From the NCBI RefSeq assembly GCF_963678635.1, contig NC_087062.1, positions 76,316,349-76,380,348 of the forward strand: a stretch of DNA of 64,000 nt, written 5' to 3'. Positions 31,211-42,100 of this stretch are shown in pieces; positions within the stretch are counted from its first letter, which is position 1; the number at the start of each line of letters is the position of its first letter. The position numbers were made by a program, and so were the translations under genes. The DNA comes from Symsagittifera roscoffensis. Lineage: Eukaryota; Xenacoelomorpha; Acoela; Convolutidae. The notes below the pieces were generated by a model, which was not told where the DNA came from, searched no databases, and saw only the letters and a program-made list of their open reading frames with translations.

Positions 31211-31212
31211 GA

Positions 31213-31622
31213 TGAGTTATGACCGAAGTGTATAACTCATAGAGTAATTTCGGATAGGGTACACCGTCTGCTCGTCACGCTATCTTATTTTCGGCCGGAT
31301 AGATTCGTGCAACTTCTTAGTCTAATACCAATCCTAATCTTACTCTTATACTATCTAGTCTCAGGTTGTTTAACTAGTCTCTGCTAGGCTCAATAGATCT
31401 AGGGTATACTGGTTTATTGCGGTTGCTGAAGTCTTCTTGGAGAGTCAACTAATTTCTAAGTTAAATTCAAATCTCTCTGGTGCTGAAATTACAAGTAATT
31501 TCAGCACTTACAAATAAGTGGATTGTTAGTCAGATGGATCATGATTGGTTAATATTAAATACTTTACATTGGTAAAATATCTAAATTATCCAATCATAAA
31601 ATGTAGTTTAGATCAGGTTCCA
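31213..31622 (-). repeat. 5' LTR
   Basis: Partner of the LTR at 12,895-13,304, at 408 of 410 identity by eye. It contains the promoter and R region for the minus-strand genes; AATAAA on the sense strand lies at 31,413-31,418 and the 13-bp hairpin at 31,480-31,507. A clear TATA box was not assigned. Confidence 0.92.
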
Positions 31623-34081
31623 GTGATTACACTACGCAAGAATTGACCAGGAAAACAAATACCAGTACATTAATTTGAAAGTGAACTATTTATAAGAGTA
31701 GCAAAAGAAGTCGAACTTGATAACATCGAGGGATTGTTTTCGCCCCATTATACTAAATTATCAAAATATCAATTTTAGGGAATTTTAGAACCAAATTAAC
31801 GCCTAATTTGAGAATACTTTTGAACTCAGTTCATTTTTTAAGGATGCGTTTGAAAATAACAAGACTAATTATGGCTGTATTGCTTTCCAGTTTTCAATGC
31901 ATAGCTCAATTAAACAGCGAGTAAAACGGATGGACCAATTTTCTATATGATATTCGTTTCAGCCTATTTCATCTTTTTTCAAATTCCAATAGCTGAATTT
32001 ACAAAACCTAACCAATAGCGAAAACACTATACACCGTTTTTAGACATGTCAAAACAACAACAGCACAGTCTTTCGAACAAAGCTATCGGTTCGAAAAAAA
32101 ATCGATAAAACGGCGAAAAGAAGGTCTGAAAAGGCAAAAAAAAATAAGGAAATTATCGTATGGAGCCCAACGGAGAAAGAAAAAGATAAAAATGAGTCTT
32201 GAAAAATTTTCGCTACATTACTGAATCGAACCGCCGACATTAAAAAAATTACGAGCATCCCGTCCTTGAATCAGTGCCGTGGTCTCTTGGCACTAAGCAA
32301 CCTTGACACTATCAACCATTAAAGCAGATAGAACAGATGATATAAAAGTGCCAATGCTATGCAGCAAAATTACATTTAAATGAGCACTTTAAAAAAAAAT
32401 TCTTAACTTAACACTACGCTCGTTGTAAAATCAAATAGCATAGACAGCAAAATAGTGACCACCGCAATCGCACAATTGAGAGGTTGCCAAAACATGATAG
32501 TTCTCAATACAAAAATTACAGCCAGTTATCGCCTTAAAGCGCGTTCACCTCGGACTGTAGAACAACAGTCGGCTTAGAAGTCTTCCGTTAAAACAACCCT
32601 AGCCCTAATTGCGATCAAATTTTCATTCTATATTTTCTCAACCAATCTGATTTATTTGAAAGCTGTTGGGCCGGTATGCTCTTAACGTTGAATGACCGTT
32701 GCTTGCTACATAAGTGGAATGAACTTGAACTTCCACCTAATCAATATTCAGCACTAGCTTAAATGTGACTGAAAAAACCTTGGCATAGCGAAGGATCCAA
32801 CTTCAACCTTTTAATTGGGGATGGCAATCAACAATCATGCTGAAGGACCAATCCCCAAATTAACAACAACTAGTTGGATGATTTGGTATTTTAAAAATAG
32901 TATCTCATTTCGATTTCGTTTCTAAATCGCATTTCATGCCGATAAAACATATTCTCCTGAGATATTGCAAGTCAAATACTGTAAGAAATACAACCTGAAA
33001 CAGACGCACTCATTCAAAACTTAGTGAAATCGATTACACAAGTCACTGAAAGAGCGGTGTTGTAATCTAGGAGCACCTTACGCTAATCCATGTTCAAAGT
33101 TAGCTAATAGGCCCAGCCTCAGCCCAAACCTAGAAAAGTCAAGTTTAAGGATTAGAACAAGAGAAGCGGGATATACAATAAGCTTAAGGGCTAGGGCAAA
33201 ATGGGAAGGGATAGTCAAACTAAAGAAACTGCAATTAAACGGATCCGTTTTCAAATAAACAAGATCAATCGGATCTATTTCACTACACTAACATAACAAG
33301 GGTTGCCTGGAAATATCTTCCGCGGTCACTAAGTGAGACCATATCAGTTTGCTTTCTGAACTTCAATATTATGTGTTTCAGAGATTGAAGATTAAACATT
33401 TCATCACAAGATTTTCGATAGTCTAAAAACAGGCAAATCGATTCTTAACATCATTTGCTATACATAAACCAACAAAATGATTTTAAAAAGCAAATAATAT
33501 ACCAAAAATTCTCAACCGAAATGTGAAACAAATTTCTGCATCAATTTTAACACAAAATTTAACAAAGAGACATTTTTATGCAAAAAGGATGACAAAAAAA
33601 ACGCCAAACAAACTTTGTATGCTGCAACACTATTTTTAGACGAAAAACGAAGGAACTCATAGGACGACAAAAACGACGGAGAGTTCCAAGCTGAATAAAT
33701 GTTCAAAATTAAACATAAGAAATCTTGCAACGTTTGAATACAACTCAAAGTCAATGAATACTAGCACTGGAATGAACTATGCAACTACATCTCTTCAAAA
33801 AAACAATTCTTAGAGATAGAGATATGGAAAACTTAAAAAAAAACGAGGAAAGGATCGTTGTTGCATGAATCAACAAAATAAAATCAGCAAAATAAAAGGC
33901 ATTTATTTTGAAGCTAAACCGACCATATCATAGCTGAGACGATGAAGCCAAAGTTTTTAAAAAAAGTGAACTAGTGGCCCTCTGCAGCTAAAGCTGCTCC
34001 CAAAAAAATGACAGCATTTATCCTAGGCAGAAAAACGTTCTGGATCAAACTCAGATGTTTGAGGCATCAGCAAACTCATAT
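31623..34081. other. Intergenic, nothing supported
   Basis: A-rich DNA outside the LTR element. No exon, known repeat or RNA gene was recognised. Short open frames (e.g. 33,512-33,754 on the minus strand) have no domain. Confidence 0.4.
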
Positions 34082-35515
34082 GGCTGAATGGATGGACAGC
34101 TCAATATATCTATGGATTACTGGATTGATAGATGATGGATAGATCGATGAAGGAAGGGCTGGCTGGATGAATGCATGGAAGGTTGGCTGATGCATGAATG
34201 GATGATTGGATGGCTGGCTGGATAAATGGTAGATCGATGGCTAGACGGAGGGATGGCTGTATCAATGGCTGAAGAGAACGGTAAATGGCTCGACGGAAAC
34301 ATAAATGAAAATTTGACTGGATTGATGGTTGGATCGATGCATGGTTAATTGAATGGACCGATGGATTGCTGGAAATTCAGATTAATTAGCGGTTGCCTGC
34401 ACGGACGATGGGAGGCTAGATGGCTTGATTTGCTGGTTGCGTGGATAGATGATCATGCCTTGATAAATGGATGGTTGGATTGATGGACGATGGATGGAAG
34501 GACTATTGGATGCTTGGCTGGCTGGCAAGAAGGACGGCTCGGAGACAGACGGATGGATGGAAAACAGGTTGGTTGGATTGATGGGCCATGGCTGCCAAAA
34601 TGGATGGATGAATTTTTGGTTGGATAGATGAGCGGACGGACAGGACAGCTGCCTGGCTGAAAGGCTGGCTGAATGCTTGCTAGAATGTATGGTTGAATGG
34701 ATCATTAGCAGGATTCTTAGTTGGATGGATGTATGGCTGGATGAATGACTGGATGGTCGGATATATTAATGAATGCATTATGGGATAGACGGCTGGAGGG
34801 ACTATTGGCTTGATGGATGGATGAATGAGAGTCTGAGTACCTGAAAAAAAGGATGGCTGGATAGATAATGGAGGGACGGACAATGGTTGGCTTGATGATA
34901 CATGACTAGATGGCTTGCTGGTTGGATGGATGATAGACGGCATAATGGATGCGTGGCTGGATGGATGTGTCTGATTGGCTGACTGGAAGGATAGATTGCC
35001 GGAGGGGTGGATAGATAGCTTGATACAAGGCTTATCAGATTGATGGAAGACGGATAGCTAGATGGATGGAATGCTTAATGGATTGGTTGGATGTATGATG
35101 GATGGCTTGATGAATAGATGGCTAGCTGGCCGGATGGATTAATGTTTGGAAAGTGAATTTTTGGTTTGAAGGATGGATGATTAGATAGATGTCTTGTTAT
35201 ACTTCCGGTTGGACGGAGGAACGGATGATGGATGGCTAGATATATGGAAGAATGCCTGCATGAAAGGATGAATGATGGTTGTATAGATGGCAGGCTCGAT
35301 GGATGGTTGAATCAATGGCTCGATGGTCTGATGGCAGGTTGGATGAATAGATGGCTAGATCGATTGATGGATGAATGAACGAAGAGATAGCACGATGCAT
35401 AGTAGGGAAAAGAGGTAGATGGTTTAAGAGATTGATTGCTGGATGGCTTGATATATTGCAGGTTGGATGAATGAACGTATGATGAGTGGATAGATAGATG
35501 AATGGTTTTATAGAT
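34082..35515. repeat. GATG/GGAT tetranucleotide-derived array (~1.4 kb)
   Basis: Almost continuous degenerate GATGGATGG with inserted GCTGG, GATAGAT and GAAGG variants. The plus strand is purine-rich in G and A. Apparent long Ser/Pro/His-rich frames on the minus strand are artefacts of the repeat. Confidence 0.9.
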
Positions 35516-36045
35516 GACCATGCCCCTCCTCGTTTGGCCCTGCCTTGCGCTTTTCTACCTTGGCTTTCTCCAATCGCCAGGCCTTGCGCTGCCCTCCTCA
35601 GCCTTGAATCTCTTTGCCCTACCTGGCTATACACTGCCATGCCCGGCATTGCGCTGTACCAAACTGTCCTGCCTCTCCTCGCCGTCCTACCTTGCACTGC
35701 CCTAACCTGTCCCTGCCCTACACTACCGCTCTTCGCCCTACCTTGCCGCTACTCACCATGTATTGCGCTGCCCTTCCTTGTCTTGCGATGCTTCTCCTGG
35801 ACCTTCCCTGCCTTGTCCCTCCTCGCCCTGCCTTGCGCTACCCTGCCCAGCCCCTCCTCGTCCTGCCCGGCCTTGCACTCCTTCTCCTGCATTGTCCTTC
35901 CTCACCTTACCTTGCCACTCTTCGCCGTCTTGTGCTGACCTACACAGGCCTTGCCACTCCTCGTCCGGCCTGGCGCTTCCCTGCCCTGCCGTGTCCCAGC
36001 TCGCCCTACCCTACCCGCCTCTTCCTTCTCCTGCGTTGCTCCTCC
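35516..36045. repeat. C/T-rich degenerate array (CCCTGCCTTGCGCT-type)
   Basis: Begins exactly where the GATG array ends and keeps repeating CCTGCCTTGCG, CTCCTCGCCCT and TACCTTGCC variants. The plus strand is now pyrimidine-rich. Several overlapping Leu/Pro/Ala-rich frames result and should not be taken as genes. Confidence 0.85.
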
Positions 36046-36280
36046 TAACAAAACACTACGCTCTAAAAAGACTCATAATATAACACTACGCAGGCTAGTC
36101 CGAACACGCTACTAAAAATCGTTGATTATGATGATTATGTGAAAGAGCTGAACTGTATTTTTTAGGTAGAATTTTGGGTCTTTCTAAGTAAAAGGACAAA
36201 AAAAATCGATCATCACAGTATTAATAGGTAAACGAGGGAGTTCAATTCTCATCTTTCGAAGCTCAGTAACTTGCGGCATT

Positions 36281-36512
36281 TAAGTAAAAAGACTCTGTTT
36301 TCGATCAGAATTGCTAAAAGAGCGAGGGATTATTCGGGCTTTGTGTCGTTTTTTTCTTCAGACGATTTTTGGCTCCGTTACTAGCCATTCTCTCTCCAAA
36401 AATGGCTAGTTACGAAGTCGAAAATCATCTGAAGAAAAAACCACACCGAGCCCAAACATTCAGTCACTTTCTTAACAATTCCGATCAAAAACGGGGTTTT
36501 TTAACTTAAAAA
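36281..36512. repeat. Fold-back (imperfect inverted repeat, ~110-bp arms)
   Basis: Left arm 36,281-36,389 and right arm 36,401-36,512 are reverse complements at roughly 80-90 percent by eye, e.g. CTTCAGACGATTTTTGGCTC against GAAGTCGAAAATCATCTGAAG, meeting at AGCCATT/AATGGCT around a ~12-bp loop. No coding capacity. A MITE or fold-back transposon is the likely source. Confidence 0.65.
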
Positions 36513-38119
36513 GTTTCCAATATTGATTTCGGCAAACTTAAATGACTCAGGAATTGTTCCAAATTTAAAGCCGTCAAGTTGTTTGTTCTTATGGATGGGG
36601 GCGTTCAAGAATTCATTTTTGTCAGATAGCAACAAGTTGTCAGTAGTTTGTTGGTTTTGATGGATGCAAGGAGAAATTCGAGAACGTGTCTCACCTTCTC
36701 TTGATAATGATGGTTTTTACAGCTTTATCTCTTCTTTAGTCCTCGCAAAACCATGTTTTGAAAACAAAAAGATTTCGGCGACTTTGAACACTTTCCTAGT
36801 ACCGGAGACCGATATTTTAGCAGACCAATCTTAAAGCATTAAAATGAAAAATGAGTCTTTCAGCAGATGGTAAAAAAACTAACGCATAATTGATTGCCAG
36901 ACATAAAAAGACGCTGTCGTGGGCAAGCTTCCCTAATTAAGATAATTATCTGACGATTTGCAACAAAACGATCAACTTCAAAAGTGTAATAGTCTAACAT
37001 ACCGGGAAAACACATACTTACGCGCAGAATAACACTCGTTCCTAACGTTAGCGCAGCGGAGCAAGCGGTCGTTACTTGCCGTTGCCGCTTTCGAATTTAG
37101 TGTTCTGACCTGCTAATTGTTTTGAGTCTGCTAAAATATCGCTCTGCTGAAATATCTAGCACGTCTTGTACAGAAACGAACTTATTACAACGAACCCAGA
37201 AGCTAAAATTATAGCTTTTTTTATTCTAGCGTATATGAAAAATTTCAATTCTTGTGGAAAAACTTCATTTTTCAAGTAAAAAACCATTTCATAGAAGAAT
37301 TTTATTTACCCAAAATCATGTAGAAACAAACAACAATCATCGATTTATTTCCAACTAGTTACAAACAATTGATATCCAACCATTCAAATCAGACACGAAA
37401 CTGGAAAGGATAGACGGCAGGCGCAGTGCGTGCGCTCCTACTTAAGGTCTACCCTCTATACAAAGAAATTAGAGTTAATATTAGAAAAATCATAATAATG
37501 AAAAAAAAGGAAAAAAAATTCTAGACGTAAAAGGACAGACGGATACGACCAGTTTTGTTAACTTCACAGTGCTTGCATTAGCATCGAGTGTAATCTTTCG
37601 AACTGAGCTTGCATTAGCATCGAGTGTAATATTTCGCGTTCGCAGTAAAAAAAACGCTATAATGGAAGATGAATTATTTTTTGTGAAGATATAGAGTGCA
37701 GTGGGCATTAGTCGAATCTCATTCAGCTATCAAAGGTTCGTAATCCACATAATCACTTAGTGATTTCTTGGTTTACAACTATTCCCAATAGCGTCTCTAT
37801 CCCCAATTCACAGCTCATTGATTACAAGTTATTGCATTTTGCTGAGAGCAACAAAAAAATGATAGCTGGATGGCAGAATGCCCAATTGACTAAAACTTTA
37901 ACCATGTTTTTAATCTCGTCCCAATTTTTTTCTAAATATATTTTAAGAAACGCATTTTGAACAATCACACGAACTGCCGACTAGCGGCAACTCAAGTTCG
38001 TATCCAATTTCTAGATTGAACCTAAATTGGTACGGTTTTATTTAAAAATCTTTATTTTAGCCCATCAAAAGCATTTTATGCTATTTGAAATGAAACCCTA
38101 AATGAGACTGTAGGTAACT
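36513..38119. other. Downstream flank of the FAM227 gene
   Basis: Holds a 36-bp direct repeat at about 37,566-37,640 (GCTTGCATTAGCATCGAGTG twice) and a GC-richer patch near 37,020-37,110 with no convincing exon. AATAAA on the minus strand at 38,035-38,040, about 80 nt past the FAM227 stop, is its probable polyadenylation signal. Confidence 0.45.
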
Positions 38120-38278
38120 TCAATACTCTTTGTATGCTTTCCTATTTAGTCCCAAGTGCCGGCCGCAGGGAGCATGGTGATATATTTTCAGTTCAGCTAT
38201 AAGCAGGGAACAATCTAGCAACCACGTTCCAATTTCCTCCAAGCATTCACCCATTACTTCGTGCCACATATATTGAGC
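38120..38278 (-). CDS. FAM227-like terminal exon
   Basis: 159 nt, acceptor tttctgcag, phase 0, 52 residues (AQYMWHEVMGECLEEIGTWL...NRKAYKEY) and TGA. AATAAA follows within ~85 nt. Confidence 0.65.
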   Translation of the reverse strand, partial: AQYMWHEVMGECLEEIGTWLLDCSLLIAELKIYHHAPCGRHLGLNRKAYKEY

Positions 38279-39139
38279 CTGCAGAAATCAACCATAATTT
38301 ATTGAGTGAGACTATTATTCATTATTCAGTCGTGAAATAAAAGTCACCACTTACAGTGTGCGCATTTGCAAACCTATAAACGGCTTGCAGCCTTTCAACA
38401 CTAGTCTTAACTCACTACAGGTATCCCTTACCATTTTATTTTGTAGCACTGCAAAACGAGTTGTACTCAATAAAACTGAGCTTTAATAAGAACATCATTC
38501 AACAGTCATTTTACAGTTCTGACATCAGAAGAACTAAATTTTTGTTCTTTCAAACTCAACGGACCACGACAAAATCCCCATTTGGACCTCGTTAGAGACC
38601 CCATACTGACACATTTCCCTACTTCGTTACACTATTCAAGGAGCTTCTCGTAGCTTGAATACCTGACAGATATAAGACAAATTAAGACTTAGTATTCAAG
38701 TTAAGACTTAGCTATACATCTTAAGAGATAATTATCAAAGTTCAATTCAAGTTGAAACCTGATCTCGAAGAGCCCCATATTGTAGATACGACTAGTCAGC
38801 TAGGCAAACATACAACAATTCGAGTTATTTATCTTGAATCTCAGTTTACCATTTAACTCGAATATCGTGTTGAAACTTTGTTTAGGTAACACTACGGCCA
38901 GTATTGTTTCATCTTTGAGCTAGACAGCAGTTAACTTCAGAGTCGCGTTTTCAACGGTACGACAAAATGACCAGTCTTAAATTTCTCTCATTTATCGCCA
39001 TCTCCCTTCTCGTTTTATCAGTCGTCTCATCCAAGAAAAGTAAGTCGATAGGTCAAAATCCGGCATAACTTCTGTTTCGAACAACATATGATTACTTGGC
39101 CATCAAACAGTTGTAAAGTCCTCAACGAATGATTTTCTA

Positions 39140-39198
<59 letters not shown>

Positions 39199-42100
39199 TC
39201 AATTTCCTAACTTAATCGCTCACGTTTTGTCGCTGAAAAAATCTTTCATGGAAAAAAACCACACAGCGAGCGACAAAGCTGCGGTACAAGTATGGTAGTT
39301 GGACCCTAAGAAAAGATCGAGTCCCAAGAAACCTGTTGTTTCTCAACTAAAATAATTGAGAAGAGTAAAAATTATTAAGATATTGCAACTTTTCCAAGGA
39401 CATAATATTTTTCGCCGCTTTTGCTGGAAAAAAAGTAATTCGCCGCTTTTGCTGGAAAAATCTTTCGATTGGACTTTTCATCTCAAAAATGTACAAAGTA
39501 TTCAATTCCGAGAAAAAGAGCTTTCTTTTAAAAAAATAAAATTTGGTTTTATCTGCTTATTATAAATCAGCCTGAATTTTCGATTGAACCCAAAGCCTCA
39601 GACTTGGGAGAGTAGATTTCAGAAGTCAAAAAGTTTCAAAAAACGGTAGGAAAAACAAAATTGACCTTTCCTAAGGCCATGACTTTCTGGGTCAGAAACA
39701 TTTGGGCACAGTCGCGTATGCAAAGGAGCTTGAACCCAAAATCTCAAATATGGGAGGGAAATTTTTGAGAGAATTCAAAAAGTTTACAAAAAACGGTCAA
39801 AGTTGGACTTTTCCGAGCGACAATTTTTGTGTTACAAAACAAAGAGTGGTCGCTAAGGCAGGGGCGCTTCGCACTACCCAATAAGTCCATTGAACCCACA
39901 ATCTCAGATTTGGGAGGTTAGTTTTCGAGAAGAATCAAAACTGTTTTTAAAAAACGGCAAACAATCAAAAGTTTGACTATTACGAGGGCCACGACTTAAT
40001 GAGTTAAAAAATTGGGCTTAGCTGCTTTTTCAGGGATCTTTTCAATGTCGATCTATTTCATGAAACCAATCTAAAATTTGGGAGTGTAGTTTTTGCGAAA
40101 ACAAAATAAAAAAATAAAAAATAATTGTCAAATATTTCCCCACAGATTTTTTCGAAGGCTGTAATCAGAGGATGATGAAGGCGGTCTGGTCTTTCCATTG
40201 ATATCTTTTGTTTTGAAGACCGGTAGAACAGCTTCTGAAAAAAACTAAAACTTTTGCAAAAAGCGAAAAAATTTTCCACAGCGTCTGTTTTCCAAATTTT
40301 CCACCTGTTTTTAAAAAAAATTTCAAGCAAACATGCCAGGCAAGACATTGAATTTTAAATTAGCATCGGAACAAAACTTACGAAGCGGAAAAAAGCCGAC
40401 AATCTTTGAGCTGATAGCAGTTGAGCCGAATTGATTTAGAAAACCTTAAAGAGCTTCAAGTCTACCAGAGACAACAATGAACAAGACTTGCATTTACCAT
40501 GATAATTCCTTACAGCACAAGAAAAATCGGTGACAAGGCAAATAAGTCGACAAAACTTGAGCGGAAAAACAAAAGCCCGCAAATCAATTTTGTCCCGAAA
40601 AAAATTTTCAATTGTTTTCATACTGAAAAAAAAAACCGCCGGAATGCCAAACCCAGACCTTAGGGCGCAAAAGCGACGGCATTATCTCTAGGCAAAGTGT
40701 GAAGGAACCTGGAAGTTATTTAAATTCAATAATCAAGCTAGTTAAAATTTGTAGGAAAAGTTGTTTACGGGAGAAAAGTCTAGTTCCCGATTATAAGATA
40801 CTTGGTTTCGCAAATGCACTAAAAACTAAGCCAATTTGAGAATTCTGGATCAATAGGAACTATTTTATCCCAATAGTACCTGATGATCCAGTAACTTATA
40901 TCCAATTCTGAAAATCAAAGTCAACCACATTTTTTTTCGAACCATTAGCTAGTTTTCTGTTTGGAGAGCGTAACTTTCGGTCCATTTACCAGATGATTAC
41001 CAAGAAATCTTGAAAAGAAATCGGAAGCCCAACCAAAAAAAATTAATTTGAGATTAAAAAAGAATGAAAACTAGAGTGACGCACCTCCGGTGATTAAAAC
41101 AGATTGAAAGTGAATATATAAAATCTATGAAAAAAAAAGAAAACCGTGACAAGAGACGACTGCATCAAACAATGCTTTTTGTTTCAAAAACTGAACGGCG
41201 AAAGTAAATTCAACTCAAAATTAATTTTACACTGAAATAGTCAAATCTTCAACCTACTGGGTTTCAGATCTTCATATTTTTAAAACTCAAAATTGAAAAA
41301 ATTAGAGTTATTAAATCAGGATAGACGCCACATCTGCAACTGCTGGTAAACACCAGTCATCAACCCACTAAATTTTCGAAAAACTCATAAAAACGTCATA
41401 TCTAGGAGAGTAAAAGGCGTTGAGCAGTCAGTTTGTGACGGCAGATAAAAACTTCCTGAGAATACCTTGACAGCACCCCACCATAATTTTGAGAACTTCC
41501 AACTTAGAGAAAATTCTAGTCATAAAAAATGGCACATCTCGGAAACTGAGAAGGCCTGAGCAGTCAAATGTAGAGTTAAGCTTTCCAACCACTAAGAGCA
41601 GCCCACTCAGGGTGGAGAATTTCAAACTTGGCAAAACAAACACGCAGATTTCAAACAGCAAAATCGAAAAAAGTTCTCAAGCATTGCAATATACGATATA
41701 TAGCCTAAACGTGGAAAAGTTCTTTCGTTAAACTGGCAAAAAAAATACTTTGAAAAAAGCTTAACCATAGCGAAACCCGCATTTAAATATGTAGCAGATA
41801 GACAGGTTTGACCGAGAAAAAAAACTTGACTTAATTCGATAACACTTAATCAACAAGGAAACCATCAAAGGTTTCGCAATACAAACTTCAAGACCTAATA
41901 AATCAATGGTCATTTTATTCATGGTTAATGTTGAAAAAAAAATCAATATCGCGTCTTGTTGAAATTATAAATCATTACTTTTGCGTTATCGTCTAAGAAT
42001 ACCTCTTTGGTCTGAATGAATACAAGACAATTTAACTCATCCAAAATAATTCCAGCATAAAACTAGAACAAAGGTTGATTGCCAAGTGGCACAGAAAGTT

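Larger units (their letters stand above)
29966..31212 (-). other. Long 5' leader of the LTR element with internal repeats
   Basis: About 1.2 kb between the primer-binding site and the first ORF has no long frame. A ~60-bp tandem duplication (30,481-30,606) begins each time with GATCCAAGGA and contains GCCTTGATGATC. A separate ~25-30-bp motif, GGGTTGGAGAATAGTAAATC and variants, recurs near 30,068, 30,181 and 30,401. Packaging, dimerisation or internal-initiation roles are possible but not shown. Confidence 0.6.
12891..31626 (-). mobile_element. Giant env-bearing Ty3/Gypsy LTR element (endogenous retrovirus-like)
   Basis: The 18,728-bp element (12,895-31,622) has 410-bp LTRs that differ at two positions and are bounded by TG...CA, with a GTGA target duplication at 12,891-12,894 and 31,623-31,626. 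All genes are on the minus strand: 155-residue ORF, gag, protease, RT-RNase H-integrase, two small membrane ORFs, an AUG-less ~380-codon frame, an envelope-like ORF and a 602-residue ORF. The RT, RNase H and integrase order is that of Metaviridae (Ty3/Gypsy). The size is about two to three times that of a usual Gypsy element because of the extra 3' ORFs and long flanking non-coding parts. The sense strand is A/C-rich and G-poor throughout, unlike the flanks. This copy is defective in integrase and has in-frame stops. Confidence 0.93.

Noticed and set aside
34117-36083. Several 60-150-residue frames on both strands
   Set aside because: They are translations of the GATG and C/T-rich arrays and overlap in several phases with periodic composition.
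37020-37133. Possible minus-strand terminal exon with matching phase for the FAM227 gene
   Set aside because: Exons at 38,355 and 38,120 fit better, with longer coding sequence, good splice sites and a nearby AATAAA.
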